A stretch of DNA of 11,243 bases. Origin: Candidatus Methylomirabilota bacterium. GTDB lineage: Bacteria; Methylomirabilota; Methylomirabilia; Methylomirabilales; Methylomirabilaceae. The stretch covers positions 1 to 11,243 of the forward strand of contig JACQEV010000039.1 of NCBI GenBank assembly GCA_016200385.1, written 5' to 3'. Both the position numbers and the translations under genes were made by a program. The notes below the pieces were generated by a model that ran no database searches, was not told the origin of the DNA, and saw only the letters and a program-made list of their open reading frames with translations. Position 1 is the stretch's first letter; the number at the start of each line of letters is the position of its first letter. Below, piece by piece: positions 7,128-11,243 of the stretch.

Positions 7128-7409
7128 CTATTGCGCGCGGCTCTTGATACGGATCGACTCGGCGACAAGCGTGCCGTCCTTTCGCTCGTACTTCAGCCAG
7201 ATCTTGTCTCCTACCCTGATGTCGCTGAAGTGCCTGGCCACTCTCCCTTCCCTGATCGACGTCTCGTCTATCACGCCGACCCTGAGGTTCAATTCCTGAC
7301 CGCCTCTCACCCATGACGGTGAATGCACCACAAGATGCCTGGGCAAGAGTACGACCTCTGTGACCTCGCCAACAACCATTGCTGGCAGCGCCATCTTCGC
7401 CCCCCGCAT
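7128..7409 (-). CDS. Small barrel-like protein, paralogue of the 4813-5208 product
   Basis: 93 aa, with a near-ideal ribosome site GGGAGGTGATC (7415-7425). There is no signal peptide, unlike its relative downstream of HtrA. It consists almost entirely of the shared domain: VVGEVTEV at the start, VGVIDETSIREG (45-55), DIRVGDKIWLKYER (63-76) and LVAESIRIK (81-89). Aligned by eye with the 4813-5208 product, 18 of 44 positions in this second half agree, including IREG, VGD.-W and ER. It may be a cytoplasmic version of the same fold or use an unrecognised route. It is the first gene of the group that leads into htrA. Confidence 0.75.
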   Translation of the reverse strand: MRGAKMALPAMVVGEVTEVVLLPRHLVVHSPSWVRGGQELNLRVGVIDETSIREGRVARHFSDIRVGDKIWLKYERKDGTLVAESIRIKSRAQ

Positions 7410-7499
7410 CGTCTGATCACCTCCCTTCTATGTCTTGAAGCGAGCTGCGCAAGCTCATCTTCCGCCTCCGGGCGCTCACGGGCGGGCGGGGTTCTGATT

Positions 7500-7540
7500 G
7501 TTCCAAGCGTTTAGACCTCAGTGCGGTTCCAAGTGTTTAA
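7500..7540. repeat. Two direct repeats, 26 bp apart, upstream of the htrA group
   Basis: GTTCCAAGCGTTTA (7500-7513) and GTTCCAAGTGTTTA (7526-7539) differ at a single base and begin 26 bp apart, about two and a half helix turns. They lie 90-130 bp upstream of the start codon at 7409, in the region where that gene's promoter should be, on the same side as the minus-strand reading. On the minus strand each reads TAAAC-RCTTGGAAC. This is a reasonable shape for a pair of regulator-binding sites, but no matching regulator is known here. Confidence 0.45.
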
Positions 7541-7580
7541 GCAATAGGACAAAGCAGGCCAAGATGATCGCTGAATTGAA

Positions 7581-7614
7581 ACCGAGCGGGAGGCCGTACG
7601 GCCTCCCGCTCGGT
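7581..7614. terminator. Perfect 34-bp palindrome, probable terminator of the 7628-8065 gene
   Basis: Every base of 7581-7614 pairs with its mirror: arms ACCGAGCGGGAGGCC and its complement around GTAC. It begins 13 bp past the stop of the minus-strand gene ending at 7628. On that strand it is followed by TTTCAATT, a poor but T-rich tail. It separates the secreted protein gene from the htrA group. A very stable hairpin at a transcript end is the simplest reading, although a perfect palindrome on DNA could also bind a dimeric protein. Confidence 0.65.
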
Positions 7615-7627
7615 CCTAATGTCAGGA

Positions 7628-8065
7628 CTAACCACCAATGACCTGCCCGCTATCAGGCGAGATCGCAATGTGGGATTGAGCCGGCGCATGCCCGCCAGCC
7701 TTTGGATCAGTGAGGGCCCTGGCGCGCAGCTGCGACATAGCAGCGCTAGAGGAGTCGGCCCGCATTTTCCCGAAGTCGTACGCAACCCCCCAGGGGCTAT
7801 AGACGGAGAAGCGTACCTCGTCGCCCGGCCGGATCTGGGCAGCATCCAACGCCTGCCGCCCCGTTGGGCTCAGCCGATAGGTATAGATGCCTGCCCACTC
7901 TTTAACCTCCACGGTCGTGCCCGTCATGGCAACCATCTTTCCTTCGCGAATGGGTTGATCGGTGTCAGGTCCGACGGCCATGGCCGCTGGCGCGACGAGC
8001 ATCAGGGTGATCGCCAAGAGCCCCGCGGCCGCGCCCGCGTTCACGATGCTTCTGATCACTCGCAT
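7628..8065 (-). CDS. Secreted protein with a possible OB-like domain
   Basis: 145 aa. The ATG at 8065 is chosen because AAAGGAGG (8072-8079) stands 6 nt before it; the frame is open further upstream but has no such site. The signal peptide is residues 1-30 (core AAAGLLAITLMLVAPAAMA). The mature part has a strand pattern like the two barrel-like neighbours: IREGKMVAMTGTTVEVKE, YTYRLSPTG, AAQIRPGDEVRFSVY. The shared features are the REGK-like turn and the xxxGDEV turn before the last strands, so relatedness is likely but weaker. A glycine/alanine-rich, probably flexible tail (about 103-145) ends it. It lies between the anti-sigma gene and the htrA group. Confidence 0.7.
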   Translation of the reverse strand: MRVIRSIVNAGAAAGLLAITLMLVAPAAMAVGPDTDQPIREGKMVAMTGTTVEVKEWAGIYTYRLSPTGRQALDAAQIRPGDEVRFSVYSPWGVAYDFGKMRADSSSAAMSQLRARALTDPKAGGHAPAQSHIAISPDSGQVIGG

Positions 8066-8384
8066 ACTGTTCCTCCTTTTGAACTGGTTGAAGTGGCGGC
8101 GAACCACCCGCCTTCATGTTGAAATTCTCCGACGAACTTCACTTGACTCCTTTGTTGCGTTGGTCTCGCATTCACCCCCCTTCTGCCAGCCTAACCCCCT
8201 CTGAGAGCGCTCATATGAGAGAGGAACGCTCTCATGCCACCGCGTTTCCGACTCTTCCAATCTTCCAGATGCCAGAGTGGTTCCATATAATCGACGGGAG
8301 CGAGGCGCGAAGGGCAGGTCGAAACAGAGAAAGGCGACTCGGAGAGAGCGTGGTGCTCGAAGGGTGGAGGCGTTGGCGCGAACT
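8066..8384. other. 319-bp intergenic stretch with nested inverted repeats
   Basis: No convincing gene lies here; open frames on both strands have no ribosome site except a 28-codon GTG frame at 8142-8056 described in the findings. The region must hold the 3' end of the anti-sigma transcript and the promoter of the gene at 8065. Inverted arms TGAGAGCG (8202-8209) and CGCTCTCA (8227-8234) enclose 17 bp. Within and beside them are two short palindromes, GAGCGCTC (8205-8212) and CTCATATGAG (8210-8219). There is no clear T-run and no confident promoter. Confidence 0.5.
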
Positions 8385-9185
8385 CTACTTCTGCTGGAGC
8401 TTCTCAGCCAGGCGGGACAGATCGGCGTGTTCGACGTCAGCAACCAAAGAATAGATTAGCGGCCCCTGCTGCCAGTGGACCGTTTGAAATCCACGATCAG
8501 CGGCATGATAGACCCTGCCTGCGTGGGTCCCAGGCTGCTCTGGCAGCCGGATGCCTGCGCCGGGCAAGACCAGCAGCGTAATCGGGCGATCGCCCTTGCG
8601 ATAGGTGACCGCCAGCACCCTGCGACCAAGCACGTAGCTCACCTGTCCCCCGACAAGTTGAAACTCCAGATCGTCTGGGAACGAAAGCGGTCCGGAAAAT
8701 TCGAGCCGTCTCTGATGTGTGCCGTGCACCGGTTGCAGTTCCCGGCTTGGGATCTCGGGCAACCTCTCTCGGAGAGTCTGGCGAATGTGCTCATTGACCG
8801 ACTCCTCAACGAGCGGCGTCACGGCCTCTTTTGTGGACAGCACTTGGAGATTCAGCGGTACCACCACGAGAATCGCCAGTGCCGCGGCCACCGCCACCGC
8901 AGCAAGGGGTCGGAGACGAATGGCCTCCTGCAGCCTGGCGACCCAGCTCACAGTGGTCGGCTTTGGCCCCAGCAGACGCGTCATCGCCTCGCGGAAGGCA
9001 GATGGTGCGGCTGGAGCGCTCGCCCGATCACGGATGGCCTCCCTGAGCATTTCCGTCATCCCCCACTCTGTCGCGCAGGAGCTGCAGCAAGCGAGGTGCT
9101 CTCGGACCGCTCTTGCCTCCTGCTCCGCCAAGGCGCCATCCCGCAGTTCGTCCAGGGATTCTCTTATCGTCTCGCAGCTCATCAT
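8385..9185 (-). CDS. Membrane-spanning zinc-finger anti-sigma factor
   Basis: 266 aa. The N-terminal cytoplasmic domain is a zinc-binding anti-sigma (ZAS) fold: Cys4 plus H30-x3-C34-x2-C37 (HLACCSSC), the motif that clamps ECF sigma factors. One transmembrane helix follows (about 93-111, AAVAVAAALAILVVVP). The periplasmic part ends in the domain common to many ECF anti-sigma factors: FQLVGGQVSYVLGRRVLAVTYRKG...FQTVHWQQGPLIYSLVADV. It would hold the sigma factor inactive until an envelope signal triggers its loss, usually by regulated proteolysis. Its ATG overlaps the sigma gene's stop (ATGA), the standard coupling. The second ATG (9182) is possible. The three-part structure is complete. Confidence 0.9.
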   Translation of the reverse strand: MMSCETIRESLDELRDGALAEQEARAVREHLACCSSCATEWGMTEMLREAIRDRASAPAAPSAFREAMTRLLGPKPTTVSWVARLQEAIRLRPLAAVAVAAALAILVVVPLNLQVLSTKEAVTPLVEESVNEHIRQTLRERLPEIPSRELQPVHGTHQRRLEFSGPLSFPDDLEFQLVGGQVSYVLGRRVLAVTYRKGDRPITLLVLPGAGIRLPEQPGTHAGRVYHAADRGFQTVHWQQGPLIYSLVADVEHADLSRLAEKLQQK

Positions 9186-9733
9186 TGCTCACGACTCTTC
9201 GACTCAGTATACGCCACCAGACTGGCGCGTAGCATCTGGCGGCCTCGAGACAGGCGGGACTTCACCGTCCCGTCGGGGACATCGAGGATCTCGGCTGTCT
9301 CCTTCAACGAAAACCCGTGCAGATCGAAAAGGAGCACTGCGCTGCGGTACTCCTCCGGAAGCCGCCGAAGCGCGGCATCCAGGTCCTCACGCAATGCCGA
9401 CTTGATCACTTCCGCCTCGGGGGTCCCACCCTGACACCGAAACACCTCGTCGTCGAGCGCCGGGTCGGACTGAACCTCCCGCCGGGCCAAGCCCGTGCGG
9501 CGAAACCACTCGTGCTTCAATATACTAAAGAGCCAAGCCTTGAAATTGGTTCCAGGCTGAAATTGATGGGCGAATCGTAGCGCGCGGAGGCAAGTCTCCT
9601 GTACCAGCTCCTCGATCTCCTCTCGGCGATGCGTCAGCCACCAGGCAAAGCTATGGAGGGCATCCAGGTGCTCAAGAAGCGCCTGGGTGAAACGACGCTG
9701 CTCCTCTTCGGACAGGACTGGTCGATCCGTCAC
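9182..9733 (-). CDS. ECF-type RNA polymerase sigma factor
   Basis: 183 aa, a typical group-4 sigma factor with only regions 2 and 4. Region 2 spans about residues 18-85 (LDALHSFAWWLTHRREEIEE, ETCLRALRFAHQF, NFKAWLFSILKHEWFRR), covering the -10-binding and core-binding helices. Region 4 spans about 113-170 with the helix-turn-helix FSLKETAEILDVPDGTVKSRLSRGR that reads the -35 element. The start is a GTG at 9733 without a clear ribosome site; no earlier start is in frame. It lies 40 bp after the end of the broken DUF1614 gene and may be read through from it. It pairs with the anti-sigma factor encoded next and may control itself and the envelope genes to its left. Confidence 0.92.
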   Translation of the reverse strand: MTDRPVLSEEEQRRFTQALLEHLDALHSFAWWLTHRREEIEELVQETCLRALRFAHQFQPGTNFKAWLFSILKHEWFRRTGLARREVQSDPALDDEVFRCQGGTPEAEVIKSALREDLDAALRRLPEEYRSAVLLFDLHGFSLKETAEILDVPDGTVKSRLSRGRQMLRASLVAYTESKSREQ

Positions 9734-9773
9734 GGGCGAGGATGCGCTACGTGGATTGTCGTCATTGCGGTCG

Positions 9774-10240
9774 TCACGCCAGCAGGACCGCCAGAATCCC
9801 CGTCAAGAAGATGCCGTCAAAGGTCCCGGCTCCTCCGATCGAGGCCACGGGAGTATCAGACTTCGGCCATACATCCCGTTCTTCAGCACGAGGTATAAAG
9901 ATAGGAGGGTCGGGATCACCGCTCCTCCCACGTTGACAGCGATGACCGTCCGCGGCCACTCTTCGACCAGGGGGATGACGTACCGGATGCCGAAGAAGCT
10001 GATCTCCTGGCCCGAGATGACTCGATCCGCGGGCAGCTCAGCGACCGGGATATTCACGTAGCTTCCCAGCAGCGAGAGGAGCAGCAAGGTGAAAACATAC
10101 CGCCGGTTCACCCCCATCTTCTCGTAGGCGTACCTGAGGATGCCGATCTCGAACATGGTGATCATGAGACCGATCAGCAAGAAGAGGGCGAGGATAAACG
10201 GTAGTGCCAGAGGGAAAAAGTACAGGCCCGAGGGTCGCAT
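9774..10240 (-). pseudogene. DUF1614 membrane protein gene, internal deletion with frame change
   Basis: From the ATG at 10240 (ribosome site GGGAGGAG, 10244-10251) an intact frame gives the DUF1614 N-terminal part: two hydrophobic helices (about 6-30 and 46-60), the motif SYVNIPVAEL, VIPLVEEWPRTVIAVNVGG, then a third helix IPTLLSLYLVL. After about residue 127 this frame turns into unrelated sequence and stops at 9803. The next frame, from 9854 down to 9774, encodes the family's C-terminal tail PVASIGGAGTFDGIFLTGI...LL. So both ends of the family survive while the middle, roughly 100 residues by memory of family length, is missing. The junction is at about 9855-9870. Assembly error in a natural gene is an alternative. 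DUF1614 function is unknown. Confidence 0.8.
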
Positions 10241-10292
10241 CGTCTCCTCCCTTTATTAGATGGTCGTCCCGCTAGCTTGGTTGAATAGCAAA

Positions 10293-10317
10293 GCTCACAT
10301 CGTTCATTGCTGTGAGC
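10293..10317 (-). terminator. Hairpin after the 10335 gene, weak terminator candidate
   Basis: Perfect 7-bp arms GCTCACA (10293-10299) and TGTGAGC (10311-10317) enclose an 11-nt loop. They lie 17 bp past the stop of the minus-strand gene ending at 10335. On that strand the stem is followed by TTTGCTATT, so the T-run is poor. It could end that transcript partly, or be a regulatory hairpin in the leader of the DUF1614 gene, whose start is 53 bp further on. Confidence 0.4.
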
Positions 10318-10334
10318 CAGAGATCATTCCACGA

Positions 10335-10736
10335 TCAACGAACAAAGATGAGCGCATAGATCCAGAACAGCGCGATGCTCGCATACACGAGCGGGATTAT
10401 GAAGGCTCCCCGGAAGAACCGGTACGCTGCCTTAGGCATGGCCGACCACAAACGATAGCCAAGCTCTTTTTCAAATTGAATCGCTCTCTCCTGCAAATGA
10501 CTTATGTAGCGAGCTGCATTTTTCTCGGACGCCCAGAAGAAACCCGTCATCAATAATCCGAATGCCTTCGCCACGCTCTTCACCAAGAAGGATTGTTGAG
10601 GAATAATCCCGAAACCGACCACAGTCAAACCGACGAGGATCGCCAAGAACAACGTCCGCATTCCAAAGCGAAGACCACTGTAGTGTCGTAAGGTCAAGCA
10701 GACTTCAGCGTATTCCTGATCCGAATCCTTTGTCAT
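10335..10736 (-). CDS. Three-helix membrane protein of unknown function
   Basis: 133 aa. Hydrophobic helices lie at about 26-45 (MRTLFLAILVGLTVVGFGII), 52-70 and 110-131. Between the second and third is a charged, probably cytoplasmic helix, SEKNAARYISHLQERAIQFEKELG. The pattern of an N-terminal HYSGLRFGMRTLF segment, two helices, then a tryptophan followed by Y-x-x-x-L and a glutamate-rich helix recalls small membrane proteins of the RipA-like type. That comparison is from memory and tentative. The ATG at 10736 has GGAG at 10745-10748, 8 nt upstream. The stop is 94 bp before the DUF1614 start in the same direction. Confidence 0.65.
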   Translation of the reverse strand: MTKDSDQEYAEVCLTLRHYSGLRFGMRTLFLAILVGLTVVGFGIIPQQSFLVKSVAKAFGLLMTGFFWASEKNAARYISHLQERAIQFEKELGYRLWSAMPKAAYRFFRGAFIIPLVYASIALFWIYALIFVR

Positions 10737-10781
10737 TGGGCGATCTCCGCTCTTCAGAGGATCGTCTTCTGGAGCGGAAAA

Positions 10782-10964
10782 TCACGCATGTGAGAGAACA
10801 AGCCTTAGCATCCGGAAGAGGTGAACCATTAGCCATATCGCGAGTAGCCCAATCGCCAGCCAGAACAGCGCGTTGAGAGTCTTGCTGGACGTCGGCAACC
10901 ACGGAAACGACACACCACCCCCTTCTCCGCTCGACTCCTCACTTCGGTTCAACCACCTATACAT
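10782..10964 (-). CDS. Small membrane ORF, possibly a gene remnant
   Basis: 60 codons from the ATG at 10964. One strong transmembrane helix (about 30-50, NALFWLAIGLLAIWLMVHLF) with a glycine/serine linker before it. There is no ribosome site in front of this ATG. The same frame stays open upstream to a stop at 11100-11102. It encodes a second plausible helix just before the Met (GPVGIAALAWILCMYRW) and a cysteine-bearing stretch, but no ATG, GTG or TTG. This suggests a former two-helix protein that lost its beginning, or one using an unusual start. It ends 45 bp before the three-helix protein's ATG. No family recognised. Confidence 0.4.
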   Translation of the reverse strand: MYRWLNRSEESSGEGGGVSFPWLPTSSKTLNALFWLAIGLLAIWLMVHLFRMLRLVLSHA

Positions 10965-11014
10965 ACACAGAATCCACGCCAGGGCCGCGATTCCAACAGG
11001 GCCTGAACATCCCC

Positions 11015-11039
11015 CGCTTTGCCTGCAAAGCGTCTTTGC
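11015..11039. other. Two overlapping, mutually exclusive hairpins
   Basis: CGCTTTGC (11015-11022) pairs with GCAAAGCG (11025-11032) around a 2-nt gap. The middle block GCAAAG (11025-11030) can instead pair with CTTTGC (11034-11039) around 3 nt. The two foldings compete for the same bases, as in attenuators. There is no T-run after either, and the 2-nt loop would open to at least 4 nt in RNA. The surrounding 10965-11201 stretch otherwise holds no gene I can support. Confidence 0.35.
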
Positions 11040-11206
11040 GCCGATACATGAGAATGTGGGTTTCCATGTTATAACGTGAGAGCACCGGAAAACAATTTCT
11101 CAAGGAGCAACGCCAAATTGACAAACATGACAGCCAAGCGTTGAATAATTCGCGGACTATAATCCACCACTTGGCGGCCCAAAAATCATTTGTAGTTTTT
11201 TAAAAA

Positions 11207-11243
11207 GGCCGAAGTCGGTCTGTAAGCCGGATCCTGTACGGCC
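11207..11243 (-). ncRNA. rnpB: RNase P RNA, 3' end only
   Basis: Read on the minus strand, the edge of the window carries the conserved 3' end of bacterial RNase P RNA: ACAGGATCCGGCTTACAG, matching the ACAGAACCCGGCTTA core of class A RNAs at nearly every base. It is followed by the 3' strand of helix P1 (GACCGACTTC, 11211-11220), which should pair with the 5' end of the RNA outside the window. A T-run follows (11206-11202 on plus), suiting termination. Only about 37 nt are inside; the rest lies to the right. RNase P is the ribozyme that trims tRNA 5' leaders. Confidence 0.85.

Noticed and set aside
8114..8454. About 110-codon frames on both strands in the intergenic stretch
   Set aside because: Neither has a ribosome site, both run into the anti-sigma gene end, and their translations look random.
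8475..9434. 319-codon plus-strand frame opposite the sigma/anti-sigma genes
   Set aside because: The minus strand encodes complete, motif-bearing sigma and anti-sigma proteins; the plus frame has no domain and low-complexity composition.
1..11243. CRISPR array, tRNA or rRNA genes, insertion sequences, phage or transposase genes
   Set aside because: No regularly spaced repeats, no tRNA-like cloverleaf, no rRNA signature and no transposase or integrase motif were seen.

Overview
The window is GC-rich DNA from a Gram-negative, diderm bacterium. Evidence for an outer membrane is the two lipoprotein signal peptides, an OmpH/Skp-family periplasmic chaperone and a Do/HtrA periplasmic protease. The gene mix (ADP-forming acyl-CoA synthetase, DUF3568-type lipoprotein, DUF1614 membrane protein, strong AGGAGG-type ribosome sites) would suit an uncultured lineage such as Methylomirabilota/NC10 or a deep proteobacterial relative. 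That placement is inference and rests on no database search.

Left third, plus strand. After a strong terminator (31-67) and a good sigma70-type promoter (243-271) come the alpha and beta subunits of an ADP-forming acetyl/acyl-CoA synthetase. They are followed, nearly without gaps, by a 41-aa one-helix membrane protein, a DUF3568-like lipoprotein and a second lipoprotein (301-3346). Four of these five genes are joined by 4-bp ATGA overlaps or are 19 bp apart. After 123 bp comes a two-gene unit: an exported protein of unknown function and an OmpH/Skp-family chaperone (3470-4554), again with a 4-bp overlap.

Middle and right, minus strand. Converging on the Skp gene is a group read right to left: a small soluble barrel-like protein (7409-7128), a 92-aa protein of unknown function (7079-6801), a Do/HtrA protease (6741-5233) and a secreted small protein (5208-4813). 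Upstream lies another secreted small protein (8065-7628), separated by a perfect 34-bp palindrome that is probably its terminator. Further upstream is a translationally coupled ECF sigma factor and zinc-finger anti-sigma factor pair (9733-8385). The order ECF sigma, anti-sigma, small exported proteins, HtrA protease resembles the algU-mucA-mucB-mucD layout of Pseudomonas. Together with Skp it suggests an envelope-stress locus. Two of the small proteins share a clear C-terminal domain, and the third looks related.

Right end, minus strand. A DUF1614 membrane protein gene is broken: its conserved N-terminal part and its conserved C-terminal tail are both present but abut in different frames, with the middle missing. 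Beyond it are a three-helix membrane protein of unknown function, a small membrane ORF that may be a remnant, a gene-poor stretch with overlapping hairpins, and at the very edge the 3' end of the RNase P RNA gene (rnpB), which continues outside the window.
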